Positions 1-9,920 of a stretch of DNA of 64,000 nucleotides are shown here, in pieces. Numbering within the stretch: the stretch's first letter is position 1; every line of letters starts with the position of its first letter. The notes beneath the pieces are model-generated. The model was given only the letters and a program-made list of their open reading frames with translations. It made no database searches and had not been told where the DNA came from. Position numbers and translations under genes: made by a program. Source of the DNA: Azorinus chamasolen (lineage: Eukaryota; Mollusca; Bivalvia; Cardiida; Solecurtidae); the NCBI GenBank assembly GCA_963576725.1, contig OY755251.1, forward strand, positions 33,855,784-33,919,783, in the 5' to 3' direction.

Positions 1-170
1 TTTTTATGATAGTACACGGACACAGGATTTTTTGGCCGTGGCAGACACTGTAGAATTATATCTATATTATATCATAAGCAAACTGAACAGACCCTGATCA
101 GGAGCCAGTCTAATCTGGGACTACTCTTTTAGCAAAGGCGTAGAAAGGCGTATCTATTGAGTAAATGGTG
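1..170. mobile_element. Pal-A palindromic MITE, left part cut by window edge
   Basis: Positions 77-130 carry the Pal-A core (a CAGACCCTGATCAG arm and a decayed AATCTGGGACTACTC arm), followed by the usual right flank with AAAGGCGTAGAAAGGCGTAT. The left terminus lies outside the window and the right TTAA border has decayed. Non-autonomous, no coding capacity. Confidence 0.6.
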
Positions 171-184
171 AAACACTTTACCTC

Positions 185-345
185 AAAGAGGCGAGACGCG
201 TTTTGGCGCGTGCGCGTGTGTGAGTGTGCGTGTGCTAGCGCGCGTGTGTGTACGTGTATATGCGTGCGTGCGCACGCGCATGCATGCGTGTGTGTGTGTC
301 TCATCAGGATCAAAACTGTTAGACACACCGCTTACGTTTTAGAGA
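185..345. repeat. Degenerate GT/GC microsatellite
   Basis: Alternating purine-pyrimidine tract of GTGTGT, GCGCGT and GCATGC runs. It opens long frames on both strands rich in H/T/A/R or C/V that show no protein character. Confidence 0.85.
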
Positions 346-394
346 AAAAAACTAAGGAAGTCTTCTCTGAAACTTAAAGCAGCCAAGAAATATG

Positions 395-565
395 TCATAT
401 TCTGGGTCAGTAAGGCAGGTGGTAACTTAATACCGGTCAAAAGTAATACAGAGAGCTCTTATAGGGTCTTTCTGCATTACCTTTGCCCTTCATTAAGCAA
501 CCATCTGATTTTTAAGACTCCTATGTTCAATTAATGAATGACCGATTTGGACCGATTCTACAGTA
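395..565. mobile_element. Pal-C MITE, decayed
   Basis: Contains the Pal-C signature: GGCAGGTGGTAACTTAAT, then AAAGTAATACAGAGAGCTC, then the opposite arm GCATTAAGCAACCATCTG. The right end TTCTACAGTA is a decayed CAGTAGAA-type terminus. The left terminus is not recognisable. Confidence 0.6.
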
Positions 566-578
566 TGTCAATACAATA

Positions 579-898
579 CAGTTGAACGTCGATATCTCGA
601 ACTTCAAGGGACTGCATAAAGTAGTTCGAGATAACAGGAGTTCGAGTTATCCGATTTCTAATCTGGACAATATCTCAAGTTCACAGCTAAATGCAGGTAT
701 ACAGTAGTGCTAAATGCTCCTGTAGGAGCTTTCAGCATTACTGTAGATCTGCATTAAGCTGTGAAATGTGTTTCTAGATATGCGCAGTGATACATTTTAG
801 AGCAATTCAGTATTGTAAGATTTTTGAAGGACCGAACTTTTAGTTCGAGTTATCCCGAAGTTCGAATTATCCGAGTTCGATATATCGAAGTTCAGCTG
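579..898. mobile_element. Pal-D pogo/Tigger-like MITE, complete
   Basis: Inverted termini CAGTTGAACGTCGATATCTC and GATATATCGAAGTTCAGCTG are flanked by TA on both sides. The middle (about 695-755) folds on the apex TGCTCCTGTAGGAGCT at 715-730, the apex also used by Pal-A, Pal-B and Pal-C. CAGT ends with TA duplication are typical of pogo/Tigger elements; there is no coding capacity. Confidence 0.8.
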
Positions 899-1231
899 TA
901 TATTGTTTTATTTCTCAGTCTGTACAAACACAAAAAACTTTATAGCTTTACATTGATACATACATTTCCGAACTTTTCAAAAGATGGCATATTTTCACAC
1001 ACAAAAAATAGTAATGCAAATATTGTATTTCGCTCTTCTCTCACTAAAGGTGAACTCATAATTGCCGAAAAAATGCTCGCAAAAGTTCAGATCGGCTGTA
1101 ATTTCATTTACGTCTGATTCAGTAAGATTTTGAGAACCTATTGTAAATGTAGTAAGCAGCTTGGATCCTGATGAGATATCCAGTTCAATGGTATCCAGCA
1201 AATGGCAGTAAGGTAGTTGTTGACGGGTTAC
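899..1231. other. Unassigned spacer
   Basis: AT-rich DNA. A decayed Pal-E half core (GGATCCTGATGAGAT) lies at about 1164-1180. No exon or RNA gene recognised. Confidence 0.5.
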
Positions 1232-1237
1232 GGGTTT

Positions 1238-1690
1238 GTAAACCAGGCTGTTCAAATCCCATCATCAGCTATAAACCAGTCTGTTCAAATCCCATCATCT
1301 GCTGTAAACTAGTCTGTTCAAATCCCATCATCAGCTATAAACCAGTCTGTTCAAATCCCATCATCTGCTGTAAACTAGTCTGTTCAAATCCCATCATCAG
1401 CTATAAACCAGTCTGTTCAAATCCCATCATCAGCTATAAACCAGTCTGTTCAAATCCCATCATCTGCTGTAAACTAGTCTGTTCGAATCCCATCATCAGC
1501 TGTAAACCAGTCTGTTCAAATCCCATCACCTGCTGTAAACCAGTCTGTTCAAATCCCATCACCTGCTGTAAACCAGTCTGTTCAAATCCCATCATCAGCT
1601 TTAAACCAGTCTGTTCAAATCCCATCACCTGCTGTAAACCAGTCTGTTCAAATCCCACCATCATCTGTAAACCAGTCTGTTCAAATTTGG
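1238..1690. repeat. 33-bp tandem array, 14 units
   Basis: Fourteen units at exact 33-bp spacing, marked by CTGTTCAAATCCC at about 1250, 1283, 1316 and on to 1679. Early units alternate between an ATCAGCTATAAACC type and an ATCTGCTGTAAACT type, a 66-bp dimer; later units are more mixed. Because 33 is a multiple of three, both strands stay open (11-residue repeats), but both frames look like by-products of the array. Confidence 0.93.
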
Positions 1691-1830
1691 AGCATGTGTA
1701 ATGTTGGCACTTCTGATTTGAACAAGCTTTTGAGAAATATTGACCGAGTGTCAAACAGCATGGATCCTGTAAGATGCTGAGTTACGCGGCGTCTCATCCG
1801 GATTGAAGCTGTTTGCAGATGTGAATCATG
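1691..1830. mobile_element. Pal-E2 fragment
   Basis: Holds ATTGACCGAGTGTCAAACAG followed by GGATCCTGTAAGATGCTGAG and a GGCGTCTCATC return arm, the core of the longer Pal-E2 variant. It directly abuts the 33-bp array; outer ends are unclear. Confidence 0.6.
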
Positions 1831-2094
1831 TCTATATAAACGGGGGAAAGTTACGTGAACTGAACATAGAAAATAATATTAAGCTCTGGTACACAAGTGC
1901 GTTGACATTTGAAATTTTTGTTTTGTTAATAAACAGGATGGCTGCGAGCAACTTTTGTGTCTCAATGGAATCAAAAACCGTATGTCACCTACAGTTTTGA
2001 AAAAAAAAGAAATAAAAAAACCCAGGTCGTTTTAGATTTTAAACAGACGGCAGTTTTTTACAGGAGAAATAAATCTTCTGTTAAAGGGAATAAC

Positions 2095-2345
2095 AAAGTA
2101 AAATACATGCTTCGTTATCTCGAACTCTGGTAACTCGAAGTAAAAATTCGGTCCTTCCGAAATTTACAATACCGAATTGTTCTAAAGTGTATAACTATGT
2201 ATATCTAGAACCACGCGTGACAGCCTAATGCAGATCGAAAGTAATACTGAAAGCTCCTACAGGAGCATTCAGCATTAGGCTACTTTAAACCTTAATTAAG
2301 CTGTAATCTTCAGAAACTGTTCAGATTAGAAATGGAAGTAATTTG
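2095..2345. mobile_element. Pal-D internal fragment
   Basis: Shares TCTCGAACT, CTCGAAGTAAAAATTCGGTC and the apex arms AGCTCCTACAGGAGCA (2252-2267) with Pal-D. The outer CAGTTGAAC ends are missing or decayed. Confidence 0.6.
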
Positions 2346-2354
2346 TATAGTCAT

Positions 2355-2604
2355 TTAACCCTTCCCTTGCTATTCGCGTCAATATACCTACCTGTAAATA
2401 GTGAAGACCCAGATGAGACAGCTCCTACAGGAGCTGTCTCATCAGGGTCTGCACTATTTACAAGTTGATTGTGCAACCAATGCACTCCACAGCAGTGATT
2501 ACACAGCGAAATACTTGTAGACAGTGAAGATATATGGAATTATACAACAGGGCATGGGTAAAGAAGGAGAAATGTGTTTTAAAATTCAGCAAGAGAAGGG
2601 TTAA
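2355..2604. mobile_element. Pal-A MITE with TTAA borders
   Basis: Runs from TTAACCCTTCCCTTGC to GAGAAGGGTTAA. The core at 2404-2463 is AGACCCAGATGAGACAGCTCC against its return arm ending CAGGGTCTGCAC. Non-coding; piggyBac-type by its TTAA borders and CCC/GGG ends. Confidence 0.85.
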
Positions 2605-2863
2605 AGCTTGAGATATCGAAATTCAACTATAAATGTACATGTATATCCAACTAAGCGGTGCGCGTTAACATTCAAAATACATTTTAGTTACCCGTATCCT
2701 GATGTTAAATTAACCCATAGCCTGCCAGTCACAACTATTGTTGCATTTGCAAACAGTTCTGAAAAAAGAAATAAACAAAAACGGCCGTTTTAGATTTGAA
2801 ACAGATAGCATGTGCTGTACAATTTTCTGATCAATGGAATAATAAAGTGAATCACACACAGAG

Positions 2864-3064
2864 CAGAACTTGTCCTAAGTGCCCATTATTTATTTAGCAT
2901 AGGAGTCTTAAGGAGCAAGTAGTTGCTTAATGCAGGAATAAAGTAATACAGAAAGCCCCTAAAAAGAGTTGTCTGCATTACATTTGACCTGTACTTGGCA
3001 GCCATCTATACACATCTATAATTAGACCTCTTTTTATGGCCGCTTAAGACATGTTCTATTGTAT
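2864..3064. mobile_element. Pal-C MITE
   Basis: Carries AGTAGTTGCTTAATGCAGG, a return arm through GCATTACATTTGACCTG, and the right terminus GCCGCTTAAGACATGTTCTA ending in TTGTA. This is the CTTAAG-containing terminal type; the left end is decayed. Confidence 0.6.
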
Positions 3065-3084
3065 CCAACGAGATGATAAACGTT

Positions 3085-3290
3085 TATATTCAAATCAGTG
3101 CTGTTAGCCCTTACCCCGGTGTCAAAATTATGTTTGTTTTAATTCTGATCTGTTGCAATAGTTGCCTTCTTCTGAATGGTTCAAGCTTTTTGACAAACGG
3201 TTGACTGAGTGTCAAACAGCATGGATCTTAATGGGACGCCGAGTTATTTGACATCTGAAATGAATGCAAGCTACATGTATTTGCAAATGC
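3085..3290. mobile_element. Pal-E2 fragment
   Basis: Left flank TTAGCCCTTACCCCGGTGTC, then TTGACTGAGTGTCAAACAGC and GGATCTTAATGGGACGCCGAG. The return arm is short, so the palindrome core is partly deleted. Confidence 0.55.
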
Positions 3291-3354
3291 GATTCAGGTC
3301 TGAGCTAGCGGGATACGTGTTAAATGGGTAGCACTATATTTCAGTGTTGTATTT

Positions 3355-3791
3355 CAGTAAAACTTGTCTTAACCCATTCCCTCATATTGACGACTTTTGA
3401 CGACTCTGTAAAGATCACTTTGTGAAACCATTGTGATAAAAAGAGCATTTGCTCCTATAGGAGCAAATGCCCTTTTTGTCACAATGGTTTCAAACTAAAC
3501 ATTTCTAAAAGTTTCCTTTTTTTCTAGTTAATGCTCCTTTTCGGTAGATTTATTCAAAGAGGCTGTATCTAAAAATAGCCTATTAGGTAATGATTCTAAA
3601 AACAGTCTATGACGTAATGGGTTAAGCGATTAGCACAGAAATCTAAAAACATGCATGTGGTTGCTTAATGCAGGGCAAAAGTACGCAGGATCTTTCTGCA
3701 TTACTTTTGACCTGCATTAAGCTACCAGCTGCCTTACAGACCATCCATAATTAGACATCTTTTTGATAGTCGCTTAAGACAGGTTTTACTG
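3355..3791. mobile_element. Pal-C MITE carrying a nested Pal-B
   Basis: Left terminus CAGTAAAACTTGTCTTAA is interrupted by Pal-B at its TTAA and resumes as TTAAGCGATTAGCAC. The right terminus is GCTTAAGACAGGTTTTACTG followed by TA. The internal arms read GTGGTTGCTTAATGCAGG and CTGCATTAAGCTACCAGCTG. The right terminus gives the intact layout and so confirms the insertion point. Confidence 0.8.
3369..3625. mobile_element. Pal-B MITE nested in Pal-C
   Basis: TTAACCCATTCCCTCATA to GACGTAATGGGTTAA. The hairpin arms GAAACCATTGTGATAAA...GCATTTGCTCC fold on apex TGCTCCTATAGGAGCA. TTAA is present at both borders, as expected for duplication of one TTAA in the host terminus. Confidence 0.88.
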
Positions 3792-3869
3792 TACAGAATA
3801 ATTAGTATTTTAACATGATTGATATCCTTATTGCTAACGGTTAAATGATCTCAATATTTAAACAAGTAA

Positions 3870-4075
3870 TTATTAGCCCTTATACTGTTATTCATGACCT
3901 GATTCTCATTTGTAAACACCTTAATCCAGATGAGACACCGGATAATTCCGGACTCCGGACGTCTCATTCAGATCCGAGTTGTTTGATACTAGGTCGGTAG
4001 TTTCTCAAAACCTTTATCGAATCGAAAATCATTAAAATGGCACCTTTGTCAAAATCAAATTTGTGTAAACATTAG
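3870..4075. mobile_element. Pal-E2 variant
   Basis: Starts near TTAGCCCTTATACTG and contains TCCAGATGAGACACCGGA with return arm TCCGGACGTCTCATTCAGAT, then ATCGAATCGAAAATC as in the copy at 7508. The apex differs from standard Pal-E (CCGGATAATTCCGG). Confidence 0.65.
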
Positions 4076-4094
4076 TTTTGACTGTAAAGAAAGA

Positions 4095-4770
4095 CAGTAT
4101 TGATGTCCGCTAAACTGGTACAGCGACATGTATTCTTAATGTCCGCTTACCTGTGTTCTTGATGTCCGCTTACCTGTGTTCTTGATGTCCGCTTATCTGT
4201 GTTCTTGGTGACCACTAAACTGATACAGCTATCTGTGTTCTTGATGTCCGCTTATCTGTGTTCTTGGTGACCACTAAACTGATACAGCTATCTGTGTTCT
4301 TGATGTCCGCTTACCTGTGTTCTTGATGTCCGCTTATCTGTGTTCTTGGTGACCACTAAACTGATACAGCTATCTGTGTTCTTGATGTCCGCTTATCTGT
4401 GTTCTTGGTGACCACTAAACTGATACAGCTATCTGTGTTCTTGATGTCCGCTTAACTGTGTTCTTAATGTCCTCTTACCCGTGTTCTTGGTGTTCGCTGA
4501 CCTGTGTTCTTGATGTCCGCTTACCTGTGTTCTTGGTGACCACTAAACTGATACAGCTATCTGTATTCTTGATGTCCGCTTACCTGTGTTCTTAATGTCC
4601 ACTTACCCGTGTTCTTGGTGTTCGCTGACCTGTGTTCTTAATGTCCTCTTACCTGCGGTCTTGATGCCCGATAAACTGATACAACTACCTGTGTTCTTGA
4701 TGTCCGCTAAACTGATGAATCTATATGTGTTCATAATGTCCGCTTACCTGTGTTCTTGATGAGGGAATGG
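4095..4770. repeat. About 23-bp tandem array with higher-order units
   Basis: Variants of TGTGTTCTTGATGTCCGCTT repeat throughout. A second monomer type (CTTGGTGACCACTAAACTG with ATACAGCTATC) is interspersed, making a repeated higher-order unit of roughly 59 bp from 4200 to 4440. Divergence is greater at the right end. No coding potential. Confidence 0.9.
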
Positions 4771-4799
4771 GTAAATTACATTACTGGCGAATTTGCGAT

Positions 4800-4880
4800 G
4801 TCATTCGCAAACAGTTTGGATCCAGATAAGAGGTAGGCGTCTCATCTGGATCCAGACTAAATGTGTGTGCGTGACACACG
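4800..4880. mobile_element. Pal-E core remnant
   Basis: CAAACAGTTTGGATCCAGAT and CGTCTCATCTGGATCCAGAC form a decayed Pal-E hairpin. No clear TTAA borders. Confidence 0.55.
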
Positions 4881-4942
4881 GACAATGTTTGAAACGAAAT
4901 ATAAGATTTGTAGCAGACGACAGTTTCTCAGAGTAAAGAAGG

Positions 4943-5144
4943 TTAACCCTTTACTCCATGAATATTCATATCAGAAATAATGGCTGTGACAATATTGAAA
5001 TGGCTGATTTTTATAGTAGTATCATGAACATACCATATCAGAAAACAGAGCAGACCCCGATCAGCCGATTCCTACAAGAGCCATCTGATCTGTGTCTACT
5101 ATGTTTGCAACAGTACCAAGAAGCTATGGAGTAAAGGGGTGAAT
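4943..5144. mobile_element. Pal-A MITE
   Basis: Left end TTAACCCTTTACTCCATG; core GCAGACCCCGATCAGCCG against CATCTGATCTGTGTCTAC; right end GGAGTAAAGGGGTGAA, where the TTAA has decayed. Confidence 0.75.
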
Positions 5145-5297
5145 AACAATTTCATGAAATCGTTTATCTATACTTTTTACATTCCAAGTACATTTACTTG
5201 ACACCTTATCACTCATCTGCAAATGGTTTATATTCGGAGCATTAACCTGTCTATATTTAGTATATTTATCAAATATCAAGGGCAATATCATGTTATG

Positions 5298-5523
5298 TTG
5301 ACTCTTTCGCTGTCAAATTTTGTCGTTTGCGAAATTTGTCGTCTGCTCCAATTTTCCATTTTTAATTTTCTTCATTTTTGTTTCCATTTTTTTGTTTCTA
5401 GTAACAGTCATAGTAACAAACAGTTTGGATCCTGATGAGACGCCGAGTTACTCGGCGTCTCATCTGGATCCAAAATGTTTGCATAGGTAATCACAGAAGA
5501 GACATTGGCAGTAAAAGAGTTAA
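5298..5523. mobile_element. Pal-E MITE
   Basis: Left end TTGACTCTTTCGCTGTC, core GGATCCTGATGAGACGCCGA returning as CGGCGTCTCATCTGGATCC, right end GCAGTAAAAGAGTTAA. The apex is GCCGAGTTACTCGGC, unlike the GCTCCT apex of Pal-A to Pal-D. Confidence 0.82.
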
Positions 5524-6240
5524 AATCTTTTCAGAAAATTATTTCAACCGAACAAAGCTTCTTGCAGATGGCTTTTATGCATAATTGTACCAGGGAACGG
5601 TCGACTGCTATAAAAACAATATTTAGGAGTGTTAACATGTAACGATAAAATGGATTGCTCAACGACAAGAAAAAGGAAATAGGTAGGCCCTCCATGTTCA
5701 AAATGATTGTAGATCCTGATCAGTTACTACGTTCTCAATGTGATTACTGGTCTGTCTTTTTCTGATCTAGAAAAAAAACGTCTTTTTCATTATCCTGGGA
5801 ACTCGCCAGTTCTTGACATTTTCATGATTCAAAGAGCTCGACATTACTTACGTATTTTTCATGATCCAGGGAGCTCACAAGTTCTTGCGTCTCTTTCAAG
5901 ATCCAGGGAGCACGCCAGATGTTATGCCTTTTATTCCTGGTTCAGGGATCTCGCCAGTTCAGCTCGCACGTGCTTTTCATGATTCAGATTCAGGGAGTTC
6001 GCTAGTTCTTACCACGTTTTCATGATCCTGGGAGCTCAACATTCCTTATGTCTATTTCATGCTTCATGGAGCTCGCCAGTTTTACGTATTTTTCAATCAT
6101 CCATGAAGCTCGCCAGTTCATATGTATTTTTCATGAGTCAGGGAACTGTTCAAACCTCTTCATGTTCCATGGGGCTTGCCAGTTTTACTTATTTTTCATG
6201 CTCCGTGGAACCTGCGTTTTACTTTAGCCAGGGTCTGCTC
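5524..6240. repeat. Degenerate 40-45 bp tandem repeat (5740-6240) and spacer
   Basis: From about 5740 a decayed unit recurs: TTTTTCATGATCCAGGGAGC then TCGCCAGTTCTTACG, with spacing varying around 40-45 bp. At least nine copies are recognisable. The plus-strand open frames here (5740-5982, 6022-6306) are composed of these repeats. 5524-5739 shows nothing recognisable. Confidence 0.75.
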
Positions 6241-6546
6241 TGTTTGCAAAGGCATAAAAATGTGTATCTATCAGATAACGGATTGAGATGTTTTTTTCTT
6301 GTCTAAATATACAAGTACAGCAAAACTAGTGAATAAATCTTTACCGAATTCCACTGGTTCCAAGAAAAGGTATGTTACATGTAGCAATAACATTAATGCT
6401 GATTCCTAAAGAATAATTATACGGGTGTTGAATTTATGAGAATATTCAAGAAACTGAGGATTTTATTAATTTCTCCTTATCATGAGAGTTAAGAAGTCGA
6501 GCCCAGTTGACCATTAGATAAGAAAATGAAAGTCGGGGTGATATAA
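6241..6546. other. Unassigned spacer
   Basis: AT-rich, no repeat family, exon or RNA gene recognised. Confidence 0.5.
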
Positions 6547-6949
6547 AAGTAGAACCAGTCTTAACTCATTCCCTCCTAGACTATATTTAGACCCAGCTTC
6601 TTTGAATTAATCTACCGAAAAGGTGTATTAAATATAGAAAAGGAGAATTTTAGAATTATGTAGTTTCGAAACCAGTGTGTTAAATAGAGCATTTGCTCCT
6701 AAGGAGCAAATGCTCTATTTATCACAATGGTTTCTAAATGTGAATTTTACAGAGACGCCAAAATGCGTCACTAGGAGGGAATGTGTTATCGGTCATCAAA
6801 AAGAGTTCTAATTATGGATCTGTAAGGCAGGCGGTAGCTTAATTCAAAGGAGATTTCTGTATTACTTTTGACTTGCATTAAGCCTCCGCCTGCTTTTGTA
6901 AGACTACTATGTTCCATAAACGAATGACTGCTTAGGATTTGTTCTACTG
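6547..6949. mobile_element. Pal-C MITE carrying a nested Pal-B
   Basis: The left terminus, read as AAGTAGAACCAGTCTTAA, is interrupted at its TTAA by a Pal-B copy and resumes as ATCGGTCATCAAAAAGAG. The right terminus is CTTAGGATTTGTTCTACTG plus TA. This is the same host position and the same guest family as at 3355. Confidence 0.72.
6561..6788. mobile_element. Pal-B MITE nested in Pal-C
   Basis: TTAACTCATTCCCTCCTAG to GGAGGGAATGTGTTA. The arms GCATTTGCTCC and GGAGCAAATGC fold with a slightly shortened apex (TGCTCCTAAGGAGCA). The right TTAA has decayed to GTTA. Confidence 0.8.
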
Positions 6950-6987
6950 TATTATTAAGTTCTAACCGAATTACACTGCACAACACA

Positions 6988-7075
6988 CTGTTCGGTTAGC
7001 TCAGAAGGAGTGAAGCGCCAGGTTCCGGGGCGGTGGTTCCGGGGGTAGCGGGTTCGATTTCCGACCGCGACATAC
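6988..7075 (+). repeat. tRNA-like SINE head fragment
   Basis: GGTTAGCTCAGAAGGAGTG resembles an A box and AGCGGGTTCGATTTCCGACC a B box, about 50 bp apart. I cannot draw a full cloverleaf, so a SINE head or tRNA relic is more likely than a working tRNA gene. Confidence 0.5.
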
Positions 7076-7159
7076 CAATATCGTTAAAACTGGAAATAGC
7101 AGTTCCCTTGCTTACTCTCGGCATTATAAGGTGAGTGCTACGAAATGTGACCTTTTAGG

Positions 7160-7260
7160 CTTTTACATACACCAATGTACGCACGAACGCACATACGGAC
7201 GCACACACGCACACGCACAAACGCACACACGAATGCACACAAAAACGCGGGAACGCCTCC
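7160..7260. repeat. ACGCACAC-type microsatellite
   Basis: Degenerate CGCACACACG/AACGCACA runs. The minus-strand frame over it (7155-7373) is a by-product. Confidence 0.75.
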
Positions 7261-7507
7261 GCACATATAATATTTAAAACTCTATAAAACGCTGAGACGT
7301 GAAATGCAAATGACGGAATCAGAATAATTGAATCAGAATACAATTCATCCATCCCATTTAAAACGAGATTCAAAGTGCCTGTAACCAGATGCCAATTTAC
7401 ATATATTAGTATAAAACTGGGTAGTTAACAAACCAATTCATTAAGTCAATTAAGATTTTCTAGAAAATCTTAATCCACTGTTGACATAAATGAATTATCT
7501 ATTCTGC

Positions 7508-7730
7508 TTAACCCTTATCCCGCTAACAGCGACTTGATTTCCACTTGCAAACACATTGGACCCTGATGAGACGCCGAGTAACTCGGCGTCTCATCAGGAT
7601 CCAAGCTATTTGACACTCCGTCTATCGTTTCTTAAAAGATTGATCGAATCGAAATCAGGCAAAATTGCACCATATCAAATTTTGATCAACCATTGTTGTT
7701 TTACATCAAGGTAAGGGTAAGCCTAAGCTT
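7508..7730. mobile_element. Pal-E2 MITE
   Basis: TTAACCCTTATCCCGCTAAC start; core GACCCTGATGAGACGCCGAG returning as CTCGGCGTCTCATCAGGATC; then TTGATCGAATCGAAATCAGG; right end GGTAAGGGTAAG has lost TTAA. The best preserved E2 core in the window. Confidence 0.75.
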
Positions 7731-7880
7731 TTCATGCCAAGTGTCACAAACTATTAGGATTACGCAATAGGGTTTTTTTTTCTTCTAAATACATGCTTAG
7801 CTAATTGTTACTAAGGTAACGTTCTAGTCTGTCAAGTCTATGCAATTACACGGTACCTTTAGCTTGTGCATTGTTATCTA

Positions 7881-8082
7881 CAGTTAAAAAACAATTCTGA
7901 ACCGGCACTTTCAATTTTGTATAAAAACGGCATTGGAGACAGTTTAATGCAGGGTCAATGTCATGCAGAAAGCTCCTCTATGAGCTTTCTGCATGACTTT
8001 CACCCTGCATTAAGCAACCACCTGTCTAACAGTATCTATAAATTCTTCTCTACTAGAATTCCTGTTTAGAGTGGTTATACTG
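7881..8082. mobile_element. Pal-C MITE
   Basis: AGTTTAATGCAGGGTCAATG arm with return CATGACTTTCACCCTGCATT and apex AGCTCCTCTATGAGCT; right terminus TTTAGAGTGGTTATACTGCA. The left terminus is decayed. Confidence 0.7.
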
Positions 8083-8129
8083 CATGTGCAAACAGTGAAA
8101 AAAAAGGTTTTGCTAAAACTTGTTTATGG

Positions 8130-8445
8130 GGCATTTTTATCTACTCTCGAGTCGATAAAGCTTTTGATACACAATTGACCGAGCGTCAAACACATTGGAT
8201 CCTGATAAAACGCCGAGTTACTCTGCATGTCTCATCTAGATTCATTTTTTTCTCTCATTCAATTCAGCTCGCGAATAACTGGATAAGGTTTAAATGCATG
8301 TACTATGAACAAAGACATATAATGACAGTAGGCTTACTATCACGGTATTAAAGGTATTTGCAAATGATTAATAAGAACATTCTGGTTGAATAATTAAGTA
8401 AAAAATATAAATTATGTATTTGGATAATAAATAACTAGAATTAAT
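8130..8445. mobile_element. Pal-E2 fragment and AT-rich spacer
   Basis: ATTGACCGAGCGTCAAACAC then GGATCCTGATAAAACGCCGA and ATGTCTCATCTAGATTC at 8180-8240 are a decayed E2 core. The remainder to 8445 is AT-rich and unassigned. Confidence 0.5.
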
Positions 8446-8448
8446 ATA

Positions 8449-8632
8449 TAGTAAAGCCCCTCTAAACCGGATTACTAGTTGAGAAGAATTTAGATACTTT
8501 TAGGCATATGGATGCAGGGTGAGGTCATGCAAAAAGCTTCTTTCTCCATGATTTTTACCCTGCAACCTGTCTCCAAGACCGATATTTGTGCTAGATTGAA
8601 CGTCCGGTTCAGGGAATTTTTTTCTATATACA
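8449..8632. mobile_element. Pal-C MITE with CTAAACCGG ends
   Basis: Left GTAAAGCCCCTCTAAACCGG and right CGTCCGGTTCAGGGAATTTT are decayed inverted termini. The internal arm is ATGCAGGGTGAGGTCATGCA returning as CATGATTTTTACCCTGCA. Confidence 0.65.
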
Positions 8633-8744
8633 TGTATATACATGTATTTACGGTATTTTTGTATAACGTTTACCAATCCCTATTTATTGCAATAGTTTAA
8701 GGTTATGCTTCAGGAATCAGAAATAAAATTAGGAAAACAGAATG

Positions 8745-8890
8745 TCGAACAGAGATCCAGATAAGATGCGTAGCTCCTTTATTTCTCCACTAAATCATAT
8801 ACTCGAAGAGACGATTCTAAACAGTGGTCAAAGTATAAGATTTGGTGGAGAAATGACGATTTTATTATTTTGGTACGCACTTTTATCTGT
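8745..8890. mobile_element. Pal-F fold-back fragment
   Basis: AGATCCAGATAAGATGCG, CTCCTTTATTTCTCCACTAA and TTTGGTGGAGAAATGACGAT are diagnostic of Pal-F. The hairpin apex ACTCGAAGAGACGATTCTAA has lost most of its left arm. Confidence 0.7.
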
Positions 8891-8929
8891 AGCCCTGATC
8901 GAAGGAAGGAGAAAGGCAATACAAAGACT

Positions 8930-9530
8930 GAGACCATTCAAAACCGAATGGAAATGGAGAAAAAGACAAATACTGAAAAGGGTTGAGAAAACACAGTGAC
9001 AGAACAGAAAGTATAGAGGGATTTAGAAAAAGTCAGAGGCAAAGTTTGGATAGGATTGAGAAGATCCCCAAACAGAACAGGAATGCTTTTTACACAAAAT
9101 ACTTGATGTAATGTAGTGGCCGTTATAGAGAGGTTTTACTGTATTGAGAAAACTCAAAGACAGGACAGGGAAAAGAAAGACAAAAGAACTGAGAAAACTC
9201 AAAGACAGGACACAAAGGAGAGAGGCAAATGTTGAATAGGGATGAAAAAACTGAAATACTATAAATAGGAAGAAAAACACAAAGAATGTACATGGATGAG
9301 AAAAATTAAAGACTAAACAGGAATGAGAAATTACAACGACAGAACAGGAAGGAGAAAAGTAATGGTTGAATAAGATTGAGAACACTGAAAGGCTAAATAG
9401 AAATGAAAAAAAAACGACAACAGAAAAACTGACTAAGGGTGAGAAAATAGAAGACTATATAGGAAGAGAAATACAACGACGAGAACAGCAAAGAGTAATT
9501 CAAAGTTGGACTGAGATATGAGAGAGGAAG
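8930..9530. repeat. Purine-rich degenerate tandem repeat
   Basis: Recurring GAGAAAACTCAAAGACAGGA-like units of about 40-50 bp with heavy decay. A Pal-C right end (GGCCGTTATAGAGAGGTTTT then ACTGTA, about 9115-9143) is embedded. Strand purine asymmetry explains the K/R-rich and F/S/L-rich frames on the two strands. Confidence 0.7.
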
Positions 9531-9756
9531 TCAGACTGAACAGAAAAAAGCTGGATCGAATCTGAAGCAGTATTTGTAACACAAAGATGTAACAATAATA
9601 GATATAACAGAATACATATAATAGTAATATACATGTATATATAACACATAAACACGTGATGTATGTATGTTCAAGCATTTTTAAAAGGCGATGCAAGTAA
9701 ATACCATGATGCATCACTTGAAGACATTGTCTGGCTCGCGCTTATAGAATTTATTA

Positions 9757-9905
9757 CAGTAGAACCTAAGCGGTCATTTATTTATTGAACATATAGGTGT
9801 GATAAAAAAGCAGGTGGTTGCTTAATGTAGGGCAAAAGTATTGCAGAAAGCTCCTATAGGATTACTTTTGACCTGCATTAAGCTACTACCTGCCTTAAAA
9901 CCGAC
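9757..9905. mobile_element. Pal-C MITE
   Basis: Left CAGTAGAACCTAAGCGGTCA; arms GCAGGTGGTTGCTTAATG and TGCATTAAGCTACTACCTGC. The right terminus is lost where the next Pal-C begins. Confidence 0.7.
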
Positions 9906-9920
9906 CAGATCTATGTTATA

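Noticed and set aside
1171..1701. 176-codon plus-strand frame with a CSNPII repeat, possible repeat protein
   Set aside because: Product of the 33-bp array; the minus strand is equally open and no splice sites or conserved flank are seen.
1238..4770. CRISPR-like direct repeats
   Set aside because: Repeats are contiguous without unique spacers, and the genome is an animal one.
8742..8999. 85-codon basic frame
   Set aside because: Starts in a Pal-F fragment and continues into a purine-rich repeat; composition explains the K/R content.
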